Assembly (NCBI GenBank): GCA_036556425.1
Contig: DATBJJ010000183.1
Location: forward strand, 1 to 64,000
Length of the DNA stretch: 64,000 nucleotides
From: DATBJJ01 sp036556425
GTDB lineage: Bacteria > Acidobacteriota > Vicinamibacteria > Vicinamibacterales > 2-12-FULL-66-21
Reading direction: 5' to 3'
The notes below the pieces were generated by a model. That model was given only the letters and a program-made list of their open reading frames with translations. It had not been told where the DNA came from and did not search any database. The translations under genes and the position numbers were made by a program. Numbering within the stretch: the first letter of the stretch is position 1; every line of letters begins with the position of its first letter. This document shows, piece by piece, positions 47,579 to 56,036 of the stretch.

Positions 47579-48364
47579 ATGATGAAACGTCATTGCCTAA
47601 AAGTCGTTCAGGTCTCGACCTTGGCGCTGATGATGTCGCTGGCGGCGCTCGCCACGAATGCAAGCGCTCAGATCGTACAGGTCACCCGTGCCGACGCGCG
47701 CCATTCGATCGGGTTCAACCTCGGCTATCTGTCTGTCAAAGGCGAGGACGGCCGGCCCGACATCTGCTTCACCGGCGACGACGATTGCGACACGCTGGTC
47801 GCGAACCTCCGCGGCACCGATCCCCTGTTCTTCCAATTCAAAGACTTCAACTTCGTGACGTTCGGCGGCGAGTGGCTCTACGGCGTGAGCAACTATCTCG
47901 AGACGGGCGTCGGCGTCACCTTCTATCAGCGTTCCGTGCCGAGCGTCTACCGTGATCTCGAGAACCGCGTGACGGGCGCCGAGATCGCGCAAGACCTGAA
48001 ACTGCGCACGGTGCCGATCACGGCGACCGTGCGGTTCCTGCCCGTCGGCCGCGAAGGCGCCGTGGAGCCGTATATCGGCGCCGGCGTCGCCTTCATCAAC
48101 TGGCGCTACAGTGAGACCGGCGAGTTCGTCGACTCGTCGGACGGCTCGATCTTCCGCGCGAACTACAGGGCCGACGGCACGGCGGTCGGACCGGTGATTG
48201 TCGGCGGCATCCGCTTCCCCGCGGGCGATGCGCTCCTCGCCGGCGTCGAAGTCCGATGGCAGAAGGCGAAGGGCGATACGAATTCCGTGGAGTCTCAGCT
48301 GCTCGGCAACAAGCTCGATCTCGGCGGAACGTCGATCAACTTCACCATGCACTTGCGCTTCTAG
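47579..48364 (+). CDS. Outer-membrane beta-barrel protein
   Basis: A 261-aa exported protein with a signal peptide (STLALMMSLAALATNASAQ). The mature part alternates beta strands with acidic turns (SIGFNLGYLSVKGED, FVTFGGEWLYGVSNYLETG, VEPYIGAGVAFINWRY) and ends in MHLRF, the aromatic C-terminus of barrel proteins recognised by BamA. A DICFTGDDDCDTL loop has two Cys. The ligand is unknown. The gene has a strong ribosome site and a sigma-54-type promoter. Its TAG stop shares a CTAG with the stop of the convergent gene. Confidence 0.82.
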   Translation: MMKRHCLKVVQVSTLALMMSLAALATNASAQIVQVTRADARHSIGFNLGYLSVKGEDGRPDICFTGDDDCDTLVANLRGTDPLFFQFKDFNFVTFGGEWLYGVSNYLETGVGVTFYQRSVPSVYRDLENRVTGAEIAQDLKLRTVPITATVRFLPVGREGAVEPYIGAGVAFINWRYSETGEFVDSSDGSIFRANYRADGTAVGPVIVGGIRFPAGDALLAGVEVRWQKAKGDTNSVESQLLGNKLDLGGTSINFTMHLRF

Positions 48365-49782
48365 CGGATCGGCGGCGTGGCTCGATAGAGCGCCACGCCG
48401 CCTCCTTCCGCGACGCGCTCGAATCCACGCAGGAAATCCGGGTTCTCCTTCGCGCGCTGGAACAGCGCGTCTCCGCCTTCGGCTGACTCCTCGATCGCAA
48501 TCCAGGTCACGAACGGGCGCGGACCGTACCGCATCGCCGACTTCCACACGTCGCCGTTGCCTTCGTGCAGGAAATCGTGGACGTGCAGGCCGATGGCGGA
48601 GAGGTCGTGCATGTAGTGCGCGAGCGAGCCCATGCTGATCATGATCGGACGTCCGTCGTGATGCGCGGCGAGATATGCGGTCACCGCGCCGCGGCCGCGC
48701 ATGTTCTCGGCGTCGCGCCGCGATTCCGCGATGAGCGGGGCAGTGGGATCCAATGGAGAGAGCTGCGAGATCGTGGCGATCACGATCGCTGCGGCGGCAA
48801 CGCCGCGAACGATGCGCGGCAGCGCGGCGATTCCGGTCGCGATCAGCACCGCACAGGCGGCGACGAGAGGAACGCTGTATCGAATCCGAAAGGGGTGCCC
48901 TTGAAAGTATGCGTACCACGGCAGCGCCGCTGCCGCGACGAGCGCAAACGCCATCGCGAGCGATGCGCGTTCGCGCGATCGAATGAACGCGGCGATGACG
49001 ATCGCTGCGCCGGCGTACGCCGGCCAGACCGTGAGCGTGCCCGATAGACGATAGAGGCCTTCGCGGACTTGCTCCCACGCGAGCGAAGGGACGCCAAGCG
49101 ACGGATTCTCGGCGACGAAGAAGCCTCCGCTCACGAACCATGCGCCGACCGTCCACCGGCTGTTGAGCAGGAAGATCACGATGGCGATCGCTGGATATAG
49201 CGCGAGCCGCGCGATGGCGAGCGCGGACCGACCGAGCGACACGCCTCTGCGCAGGAGCACGAGCATCGACAACGCGAGGAGCGCCGCGCAGATTGGCCAG
49301 GCCTCGTATCGCGTCATGCTCGCCGCCGCGAGCGCGACGCCCGCCGCGTGCGGCCACGTGCGGCCGGCGTTTTCAGAATCGATCCAGTTCGCCGTCAGCG
49401 TCATCGCGAGGAGCGTCGTGCCGAAGAGCACGGGCTCGGTCATCGGCGTGCTTTGGAGATAGAGGACGTTCGGGTTCGCCATCAGGAGCGCGCAGCCGGC
49501 CGCGGCGCTCGCGATCGACCCCGTTCGCCGAATGACGAACGACGCGAGCGCGCCGGCGCCGGCCGCCATCGAGGCAACCGAGATCGCCGTGCCGGATGCG
49601 CCCGAGCGATACCAGGCGTCGACCTGCACCGGCAGCATGTTGAGGACGTGCGGTAGAGGCAGCCAGACCGCGCCGATCTGCTGCCATCCGGGCATGAGGC
49701 TGTCGAGGATGCGCCGCGCGACCACGAGATGCGCGCGCGCGTCGTGATGCGCCAGCGCGAGTCCCGCGTGCGCGTAATACAC
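48361..49782 (-). CDS. Polytopic GT-C-like glycosyltransferase membrane protein
   Basis: A 473-aa protein with ten or more membrane helices. An early luminal loop holds an acidic His-Asp-Ala-Arg motif (ALAHHDARAHLVV) and DSLMPGWQQIGAVWLPLPHV, as in lipid-linked-sugar GT-C enzymes of the ArnT/mannosyltransferase kind. A long non-membrane C-terminal part follows (about 385-473). The usual first helix lies upstream of the GTG at 49782: the frame continues as a hydrophobic Ala/Leu segment back to about 49890, where only a CTG (49888-49890, after AGAAGG) could start. The true start is therefore uncertain. It is convergent with the barrel gene. Confidence 0.75.
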   Translation of the reverse strand: MYYAHAGLALAHHDARAHLVVARRILDSLMPGWQQIGAVWLPLPHVLNMLPVQVDAWYRSGASGTAISVASMAAGAGALASFVIRRTGSIASAAAGCALLMANPNVLYLQSTPMTEPVLFGTTLLAMTLTANWIDSENAGRTWPHAAGVALAAASMTRYEAWPICAALLALSMLVLLRRGVSLGRSALAIARLALYPAIAIVIFLLNSRWTVGAWFVSGGFFVAENPSLGVPSLAWEQVREGLYRLSGTLTVWPAYAGAAIVIAAFIRSRERASLAMAFALVAAAALPWYAYFQGHPFRIRYSVPLVAACAVLIATGIAALPRIVRGVAAAAIVIATISQLSPLDPTAPLIAESRRDAENMRGRGAVTAYLAAHHDGRPIMISMGSLAHYMHDLSAIGLHVHDFLHEGNGDVWKSAMRYGPRPFVTWIAIEESAEGGDALFQRAKENPDFLRGFERVAEGGGVALYRATPPIR

Positions 49783-49916
49783 AGCCGCCGCGGCGCCCGC
49801 GATCGCCGTCAGCGCCGCAAGCGCGGCCGCCGCCGCGCGCTCACGCGTCGCGACCGCTCGGGACGGACCCGTTGATATCGTGGTCGCCAGGGCCCTTCTA
49901 GTCTACACTTTGCTCA

Positions 49917-50516
49917 ATGGCGGATTTGGTCGAGTGGATCAAGGGCTTCGCCGTCTCGCTCGGCGGGCCCGGACTCTTCATCATCGCGTTCCTCGACTCG
50001 TCCTTCCTCTCGTTTCCAGAAGTCAACGACATCCTGATCGTGGTGCTGACGACGCAGCACAAGGAGCGGATGCCGTACTACGCATTCATGACGACGCTGG
50101 GATCGATTGCTGGATGCTTGGCGCTCTACGCGCTGGCGCGCCGGGGCGGCGAGGCGTTTCTGCGAAAGCGCTTCAAGGCGCACTACGTCGACGTCGCGAT
50201 GGAGCGGTTTCGCCGCTATGGCCTGCTCGCCGTCCTGATCCCATCGATTCTGCCGCCCCCCACTCCGTTCAAGGTTTTCGTCCTTGCCGCCGGCGTCGCC
50301 AAGGTCCGGCCGCTCGATTTCATCGCAGCCATAGCAATCGGCCGTGGGATCCGATACTTCGGTGAAGGGCTCCTGGCGGTCTACTACGGCGACCAGGCGG
50401 CCGACTTCCTGCGCGACAACGCGGGAGCGGTCGCGATCTCCGTCGCGATCGTTGCCATCGTCGCCGGTGGCGCGTGGCTCGCGTGGCAGCGCCGGAAGCG
50501 GCCCAACGAGGTTTGA
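49917..50516 (+). CDS. DedA/VTT-domain (YqaA-like) membrane protein
   Basis: A 199-aa membrane protein of the DedA/SNARE-associated (VTT) family, which includes undecaprenyl-phosphate and phospholipid flippases. Visible features are the re-entrant motif FLDSSFLSFPEVNDILIV, the conserved GSIAGCLALYALARRGG, and the second re-entrant ILPPPTPFKVFVLAAGV. A helix near the C-terminus ends in a basic tail. It heads the surface-glycan plus-strand set, where lipid-carrier recycling would fit. Its stop codon lies within the -35 box of the next promoter. Confidence 0.88.
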   Translation: MADLVEWIKGFAVSLGGPGLFIIAFLDSSFLSFPEVNDILIVVLTTQHKERMPYYAFMTTLGSIAGCLALYALARRGGEAFLRKRFKAHYVDVAMERFRRYGLLAVLIPSILPPPTPFKVFVLAAGVAKVRPLDFIAAIAIGRGIRYFGEGLLAVYYGDQAADFLRDNAGAVAISVAIVAIVAGGAWLAWQRRKRPNEV

Positions 50517-50542
50517 CCGAAGGCCCAAAACGCCCGTATAAT
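50513..50542 (+). promoter_or_regulatory. Strong sigma-70 promoter of the glycan operon
   Basis: TTGACC (50513-50518), 18-base spacer, perfect TATAAT (50537-50542). The -35 contains the stop codon of the DedA-like gene. The start would be near 50549. Confidence 0.75.
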
Positions 50543-50566
50543 CAGTCGTTTATCCGTCCAAAAGGA

Positions 50567-51574
50567 ATGCAGCCCGACATCTCGGTCGTCGTACCGATGA
50601 AGAACGAGGCCCCCAACGTGGACGAGCTCTACCGAGAGCTCCGGGCCGCGCTCGAGGCCTTCGGACGGCCCTACGAGATCCTCGCGATCGACGACGGCAG
50701 CACCGACGACACGTTCGCGCGCCTCGCGCGGTTCCAGGCGTCGGACGACCGCCTCCGCGTGATCCGCTTTCGCCGGAATTTCGGTCAGACCGCCGCGTTC
50801 GCCGCCGGCTTCGCGTACGCCCGGGGGCGCTACATCGTCACGATGGACGGGGATCTCCAGAACGATCCGCGCGACATCGCGGCGATGGTGACCCAGCTCG
50901 AGCAGCAGCCCGCCGACATCGTCGCCGGCTGGCGCAAGGATCGGAAGGATCGATTTCTCAGCCGCCGTCTGCCGTCGATGATCGCGAACCGGATCATCTC
51001 GCGCGCGACCGGCGTGCGCCTCCACGACTACGGCTGCTCGCTGAAAGTGTTTCGGGCCGAAGTCGTGAAGCCGATGAAGCTGTACGGCGAGATGCACCGG
51101 TTTCTCCCGGCGATCGCGAGCGAGTTCGGCGTCACGACGGTCGAGCGCGTCGTGAATCATCGCGCGCGCCAGCATGGAGCATCGAAGTACGGGATCTCGC
51201 GAACGATCCGCGTGATTCTGGATCTCGTCACCGTGAAGTTCCTGATCAGCTACCGCACGCGGCCCGTGCAGATCTTCGGGCTGTGGGGATTGGTGATGGG
51301 CTTCGTCGGCCTGATGATCCTCAGTTACCTCGCCTACGTGCGGCTCACGACATTTCAAGGAATCGGCGAGCGCCCGCTGCTCTTCCTCGGCATTCTGCTC
51401 ATCGTCACCGGCGTGCAGCTCGTGACGCTCGGCCTCGTGGCGGAGATGCAGGCGCGCACGTATCACGAATCGCAAGACAAGCCGACCTACGTCATCAGGG
51501 AGATCCGGCAGGCCGAGGCCCGGCAGCCCGCCGACGATCACGAAGCCCGTGTCAGCATCAAGCGGTTCAACTGA
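50567..51574 (+). CDS. GT2 family glycosyltransferase (DPM1/GtrB-like)
   Basis: A 335-aa polyprenyl-phosphate glycosyltransferase. The GT-A domain has SVVVPMKNEAPNVDELY, AIDDGSTDDTF, the DxD-type MDGDLQNDPRD, and the acceptor-loop segment LHDYGCSLKVFR. Two membrane helices follow (about 231-260 and 270-295), as in GtrB/ArnC-like proteins that load a sugar onto undecaprenyl phosphate. The ATG at 50567 follows AAAGGA with almost no spacing, an unusually tight ribosome site. The next gene begins 26 bases before its stop. Confidence 0.92.
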   Translation: MQPDISVVVPMKNEAPNVDELYRELRAALEAFGRPYEILAIDDGSTDDTFARLARFQASDDRLRVIRFRRNFGQTAAFAAGFAYARGRYIVTMDGDLQNDPRDIAAMVTQLEQQPADIVAGWRKDRKDRFLSRRLPSMIANRIISRATGVRLHDYGCSLKVFRAEVVKPMKLYGEMHRFLPAIASEFGVTTVERVVNHRARQHGASKYGISRTIRVILDLVTVKFLISYRTRPVQIFGLWGLVMGFVGLMILSYLAYVRLTTFQGIGERPLLFLGILLIVTGVQLVTLGLVAEMQARTYHESQDKPTYVIREIRQAEARQPADDHEARVSIKRFN

Positions 51575-52343
51575 GCCCGTCTCGGGGCGAGTCGATCCGA
51601 GAATCACGGACATTCAACGCGAGTTCGCGGCCAACCGCTCGCGGCGCCAGCGGTACGCGGATCTCGTCGTCGGCGAAAGCGGGCTGTGGCCGCTCGTCCG
51701 CTACGAAGCGACGATGCTCCTCTCGGCGTGGGTTCCGGGCGCGCTTGGATTGTTCCTGCGATCGAAGCTCTATCCGCTCGTCCTGGGGCACGTCGGCCGG
51801 AACGTCGCGTTCGGCGCGAACCTCATCCTGCGGCATCCGCACAAGATCACGATCGGCGACAACGTCGTCATCGACGACAACTGCTGCCTCGATGCCAAGG
51901 GCACGACGAACAACGGCATCACGCTGAAGCGAGGCGTGTTCCTCGGCCGCAACACGATTCTCAGCTGCAAGAACGGCGACATCCTGCTCGACGAGGATGC
52001 CAACATCGGATTCAACGTCGAGGTGTTTTCTGCCGCGCGCGTGCGGATCGGGCGCAAGGTGCTGGTTGCCGCGTACACGTATCTGGTCGGGGGCGATCAC
52101 TTGTACGATCGAGTCGATGTTCCGGTTCTCGATCAGGGGCGCACGGCGCGGGGCATCGAGGTCGACGACAACGTGTGGCTCGGCGCGCACGTCGTCGTCG
52201 CGGACGGCGTGCGCATCGGACGCGACGCGGTGATCGGCGCGGGCGCCGTCGTCACCAACGATATTCCGGAGTATCACGTCGCGGCCGGCGTCCCGGCGCG
52301 CGTGATTCGAGATCGCCGTCGATCGGCGGATGCTTCCGGCTGA
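51549..52343 (+). CDS. Hexapeptide-repeat (LbH) acyltransferase
   Basis: A 264-aa protein. An N-terminal helical region (about 1-75) is followed by left-handed beta-helix hexapeptide repeats (VGRNVAFGANLILRHPHKI, IGDNVVIDDNCCL, IGRKVLVAAYTYL, and after a GGDHLYD loop VWLGAHVVVADGVRIG, AVIGAGAVVTNDIPEY). The ending AAGVPARVI is typical of CatB/WcaF/LpxA-like acetyltransferases that acetylate surface sugars. The GTG at 51549 lies inside the GT2 gene. Its stop codon sits in the loop of a palindromic repeat (52332-52353). Confidence 0.87.
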   Translation: MSASSGSTEPVSGRVDPRITDIQREFAANRSRRQRYADLVVGESGLWPLVRYEATMLLSAWVPGALGLFLRSKLYPLVLGHVGRNVAFGANLILRHPHKITIGDNVVIDDNCCLDAKGTTNNGITLKRGVFLGRNTILSCKNGDILLDEDANIGFNVEVFSAARVRIGRKVLVAAYTYLVGGDHLYDRVDVPVLDQGRTARGIEVDDNVWLGAHVVVADGVRIGRDAVIGAGAVVTNDIPEYHVAAGVPARVIRDRRRSADASG

Positions 52344-52409
52344 AGCCGGAAGCCACGAGCTCGGTATTCGCGAATCAGAATTCGTGGCTTCCGGGTTTAG
52401 CCGGGAGTC
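52332..52409. repeat. REP-like palindromes before asnB
   Basis: GCTTCCGGCT and AGCCGGAAGC (52332-52353) form a perfect 10-bp hairpin whose 2-base loop includes the acyltransferase stop. Further on, CCGGAAGCCACGAG pairs with TTCGTGGCTTCCGG (52381-52394) at 13 of 14 positions, enclosing an AATTCG-rich spacer. A small CCGG-TTTAG-CCGG element ends it. The CCGGCTNAAGCCGG core recalls the hairpins at 2013 and 38920. A separate 10-base palindrome, GTTCTAGAAC, lies just before the asnB ATG (52422-52431). Confidence 0.75.
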
Positions 52410-52432
52410 TTCTCAAAAAGAGTTCTAGAACA

Positions 52433-54322
52433 ATGTGTGGGATCGTCGGCATCGTCGAGCGGGATCTGGATCGGCCCGTTCCGGCCATAGACATCGAGCG
52501 GATGGTGCGGACGCTGAACCACCGCGGGCCGGACGAGGAGGGCCGCGTGCTGCTGCCGGGCGTCGGACTCGGCATGCGGCGGCTGTCGATCGTCGATATC
52601 GCCGGCGGGCAGCAGCCGTTCGGCAACGAGGACGGCACGATCCAGGTGGTCGCGAACGGCGAGATCTACAACTTTCCAGAGATCAAGCAGGAGCTGATCG
52701 CGCGGGGCCACACGTTCAGATCGCGCTCCGACGTGGAAGTACTGGTCCACGCGTACGAAGAGTACGGCGAATCGTTCCTGGCGCGCGTGCGCGGAATGTT
52801 CGCGCTCGCGTTGTGGGACGGCCGGACGCGGACGCTCGTCGCGGCGCGCGATCGCGCGGGCGAAAAACCGCTGTACTATTCGCTGACGCCGCGCGGTCTG
52901 CGGCTCGCCTCCGAAATCAAGGCGCTCCTCTCGAGGCCTGAAGTCGACCGCACGATCGATCTCGAGTCGATCGACCAGTTCCTGACGTACGAGTACGTCA
53001 TCGCGCCGCGAACGATCTTCAAGTCGATCCAGAAACTGCCGCCGGCGCACTACCTCGTGTATCGCGGCGGACACGTCGGCATCCATCGTTATTGGGACGC
53101 CGCCGACGTCGAGCTTCGCGACTGGAAGGACGCGGACGCGGCGGAGGCGCTGCGCGCGGCGCTCGGCAAGGCCGTTCGAAGCCAGATGATGTCGGACGTG
53201 CCGATCGGGCTGTTCCTGTCGGGAGGGATCGATTCGAGCGCCGTCGGCATCATGCTTCGCGACGCGCCCGGCGGATCCGACGTGTCAAGCTTCAGCATGG
53301 GGTTCGACGATGCGAGCTATAACGAGCTGCCGTATGCGCGTGAAGTCGCGGCGCTCTGCGGCACGAAGCATCACGAAGGCACGGTCACGCCGAACGTGGG
53401 CGCGCTGTTCGATCGCTTGATCGTCCACCTCGACGAGCCTTTCGCGGATGTCTCGCTCTTCCCGACGTTCCTCGTGTCGCAGATGGCGCAGGAGCACGTG
53501 AAGGTCGTGCTCACGGGCGATGGGGGAGACGAGCTGTTCGGCGGCTACGACGCCTACCGCGCCGAGGCGCTCGCGACGACGTGGGCGGGGCTGATGCCGG
53601 AGGGCGCGGTTCGCACCGCGGAGCAGATTCTCGCGAAGGTGCCGCCGACCGACAAAAAGAAGGGGATGGTCAACAAGGCGCGGCGCTTCATCGACGGCCT
53701 CGCGCACGCGCCCTCGTCCATCGCGCAGTACCGATGGATGACGTTCCTGAACGCGCGCGACAAGGCGCGGTTGTACACGCCGGCCTTTCAAGAGGCGCTG
53801 TTGTCGTCGGACGTTTACGAGCCGGTTCGCCGCACGTTGGCGCGCGGCAGCGCCACGGATTTCTTGAACCGTCAGCTCTACACCGACTTGTCGATCTATC
53901 TCGCGGACGACATCCTCGTCAAAGTCGATCGCATGAGCATGGCGACGTCGCTCGAGACGCGCGCGCCGTTCCTCGACGTCGACGTCATGGAGCTCGCGTT
54001 CTCCATGCCCGGGCATCTGAAGATCCGCAACGGCCGGCGCAAGCACATCGTGAAGGAAGCGCTGCGCGAACTGCTGCCTGCGAGGATCCTCAATCGCAAG
54101 AAAGAGGGCTTCAGCATTCCGATGAAACAGTGGCTGAGGCACGAGCTCGAGCCGATGATGAAGCGCTTGCTCGCGCCGGAGCGGCTGACGTCGCGGGGGA
54201 TCGTCGATCCGGCGGAGACGAGCCGCCTGATCGCGGAGCATCGTGAAGGGCGCGCGAACCACGCGCACGTGCTCTTCAGTCTGATGGTGTTCGAGCGGTG
54301 GGCCGAGGAGTTTGCGGTGTGA
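52433..54322 (+). CDS. asnB: Glutamine-hydrolysing asparagine synthase family amidotransferase
   Basis: A 629-aa two-domain enzyme. The N-terminal class II glutaminase starts with the nucleophile Cys2 (MCGIVGIVE) and has LNHRGPDEEG, RRLSIVDIAGG and VVANGEIYNF. The C-terminal synthetase has the PP-loop FLSGGIDSSAVG, then VLTGDGGDELFGGYDAYR and the VDRMSMATSLETRAPFLD motif. The classical product is asparagine. In surface-polysaccharide loci, AsnB homologues often amidate uronic-acid or other carboxyl groups, and this setting fits that use. The frame is open upstream, but the catalytic Cys must follow the initiator Met, which fixes the start at 52433. Confidence 0.94.
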   Translation: MCGIVGIVERDLDRPVPAIDIERMVRTLNHRGPDEEGRVLLPGVGLGMRRLSIVDIAGGQQPFGNEDGTIQVVANGEIYNFPEIKQELIARGHTFRSRSDVEVLVHAYEEYGESFLARVRGMFALALWDGRTRTLVAARDRAGEKPLYYSLTPRGLRLASEIKALLSRPEVDRTIDLESIDQFLTYEYVIAPRTIFKSIQKLPPAHYLVYRGGHVGIHRYWDAADVELRDWKDADAAEALRAALGKAVRSQMMSDVPIGLFLSGGIDSSAVGIMLRDAPGGSDVSSFSMGFDDASYNELPYAREVAALCGTKHHEGTVTPNVGALFDRLIVHLDEPFADVSLFPTFLVSQMAQEHVKVVLTGDGGDELFGGYDAYRAEALATTWAGLMPEGAVRTAEQILAKVPPTDKKKGMVNKARRFIDGLAHAPSSIAQYRWMTFLNARDKARLYTPAFQEALLSSDVYEPVRRTLARGSATDFLNRQLYTDLSIYLADDILVKVDRMSMATSLETRAPFLDVDVMELAFSMPGHLKIRNGRRKHIVKEALRELLPARILNRKKEGFSIPMKQWLRHELEPMMKRLLAPERLTSRGIVDPAETSRLIAEHREGRANHAHVLFSLMVFERWAEEFAV

Positions 54323-55296
54323 ACGTGACGCCGCGCTGGACCTCCCGATTGATCGTCGCCGCGTGCGTGTGCCTGAGCGCGTGCGGCGGAGGACCAAACG
54401 GTCCGACACCGCTCGCCCTGACCATAACCTGCCCGGCGAATCAGTCCGCTGAATCGGCCGACGGCAACCCGGTGGCGGTGTCCTTCAACGCGCCCCAGAG
54501 CTCGGGCGGCAACGGCACCGTGACGTCGACGTGTACGCCGACGTCGGGCAGCCAGTTTCCGGAGGGGACGTCGACGGTTTCATGTGAAGCGCGCGACGGC
54601 GCGAATCGGACGGCGTCGTGCTCGTTCTCGGTTCGGGTGCAGGGCCCGCCGCGCCTGATTGCGGCGCGGTTCCTGGCGTTCGGCGATAGCCTTACCGCCG
54701 GCGTGTTCTCTCCGGCGCCAAGTCTCCTCATCGTCTCGCCGCCGGGATCGTATCCGTTCCAGTTGCAGGACCGGCTCGTCGCTCGCTACCGGCTGCAGAC
54801 ACCGATCGTTCTGAACGAAGGCAACCCTGGCGAGTTGGCGTCGGGGACCGGCGTGCAGAGATTCCGCAGCGTGCTGATGGCGAATAGGCCCGATATCGTC
54901 CTGTTGATGGAGGGCACCAACGATTTGCTCGTCGGCGCGCCGGGTCCCGACGCGGCGATCAACGCGCTCCGCGCGATGGTCAGGGAGGCAAAGGGTCAGA
55001 ACATCCGCATTGCGCTCGCGACCATTCCTCCGCAGCGCGCGGGGGGGCTGCGGAATCGTGACGCCGTCGCGCGCATCATTCCGGCGTTCAACGGTCGCAT
55101 CCGCGAGCTCGCCGCGGCCGAGACGATTCCGCTGATCGATGTCTTTGCCGGCATGGACGGCGACAATTCACTCATTGGCATCGACGACCTCCACATGACC
55201 ATGCACGGCTACGACGTGATGGCCGGCATCTACTTCGACGCGATTCGGACGAACTTCGAGGTGCAGCCACCCGCTGCGGCGCTCCAATGGAGATAG
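54319..55296 (+). CDS. SGNH/GDSL hydrolase lipoprotein with HYR-like domain
   Basis: A 325-aa lipoprotein with lipobox LSAC (C22). Residues about 30-115 form an Ig-like HYR domain (ITCPANQSAESADG to CSFSVRVQG). The C-terminal SGNH hydrolase has block I FGDSLTAGVF, a Gly in EGNPGELASGTG, the Asn block LLMEGTNDLLV, and block V DDLHMTMHGYD with the catalytic Asp-His. Such esterases deacylate surface sugars or lipids, possibly countering the acyltransferase upstream. The GTG at 54319 overlaps the asnB stop (GTGA). Confidence 0.88.
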   Translation: MNVTPRWTSRLIVAACVCLSACGGGPNGPTPLALTITCPANQSAESADGNPVAVSFNAPQSSGGNGTVTSTCTPTSGSQFPEGTSTVSCEARDGANRTASCSFSVRVQGPPRLIAARFLAFGDSLTAGVFSPAPSLLIVSPPGSYPFQLQDRLVARYRLQTPIVLNEGNPGELASGTGVQRFRSVLMANRPDIVLLMEGTNDLLVGAPGPDAAINALRAMVREAKGQNIRIALATIPPQRAGGLRNRDAVARIIPAFNGRIRELAAAETIPLIDVFAGMDGDNSLIGIDDLHMTMHGYDVMAGIYFDAIRTNFEVQPPAAALQWR

Positions 55297-56036
55297 ACGC
55301 GGATCGCACGGATGACGCGGATTCCGCGGATCAGAGCGATCGGCGCGATCCGCAGGATCCGCGCAATCCGCGTCCCCGGTTCGAGGATCGGGACGACTAC
55401 GGCAACTACGAGGCGAACTTGCGCTTCTTGCGCGAGGCCGGCCTGCGCGCGGGGAACGGCGCCGTTCTCGAGATCGGCAGCGGCAAGGGCCGCATGCTTC
55501 AACTCCTTCTGCGCGAGGGACACGACGCGCAGGGCGTCGAGATCAACGACGCGATGATTCAGGAGAGCCGGCGGCTCCACGGCGATCTTCCCATTCGAAA
55601 AGTCGATGGCCCGGCGCTTCCGTTCGGCGATCGCGCGTTCTCGACCGTGATCAGCCTCGACGTGTTCGAGCACATTCCGGACACCGATGCGCATCTGCGC
55701 GAGGTCACGCGCGTCCTGAAGCCTGGCGGCGCGTATCTGCTCCAGACGCCGAACAAGTGGACGAACGTCGTGTTCGAGACGATCCGGTGGAGGAGCTTCA
55801 CGGCGTTTCGCGCGGATCACTGCTCGCTCCACAGCTTCCGCGAGATCAAGCAGCGCTTCGCGAAGCACGGCTTCGACGTCGAGTTCTTCGACATACCGGT
55901 CGTGACCGACTTCTTCAAATGGAAAGTGCGCCGGTATCTGGGAACGCCGGGCCTCGCGCTGCTGCGCGTGCTGAATCCCGACACGTTTCCGCTCGCCTTG
56001 CGCACGAACTTCTACGTCAAGGCCCGCCTTCGATGA
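55287..56036 (+). CDS. Class I SAM methyltransferase
   Basis: A 249-aa methyltransferase. Motif I is VLEIGSGKGRML, the acidic ribose-binding residue follows in GVEINDAM, and the later motifs are ISLDVFEHIPD and LKPGGAYLLQTPN. A C-terminal helical part (DFFKWKVRRYLG) resembles glycan-locus methyltransferases. The first 30 residues are low complexity (Asp/Arg/Pro-rich) and are encoded by an inverted repeat, so they look like a recent extension. No other start exists before the conserved core. It overlaps the lipoprotein gene by 10 bases. Confidence 0.87.
   Translation: MEIDADRTDDADSADQSDRRDPQDPRNPRPRFEDRDDYGNYEANLRFLREAGLRAGNGAVLEIGSGKGRMLQLLLREGHDAQGVEINDAMIQESRRLHGDLPIRKVDGPALPFGDRAFSTVISLDVFEHIPDTDAHLREVTRVLKPGGAYLLQTPNKWTNVVFETIRWRSFTAFRADHCSLHSFREIKQRFAKHGFDVEFFDIPVVTDFFKWKVRRYLGTPGLALLRVLNPDTFPLALRTNFYVKARLR
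55314..55374. repeat. Inverted ATCCGCG-type repeat inside the methyltransferase N-terminus
   Basis: Bases 55314-55332 and 55356-55374 are complementary at 18 of 19 positions. The segment is made of GATCCGCG-like words and encodes the low-complexity N-terminus of the methyltransferase. Confidence 0.75.
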
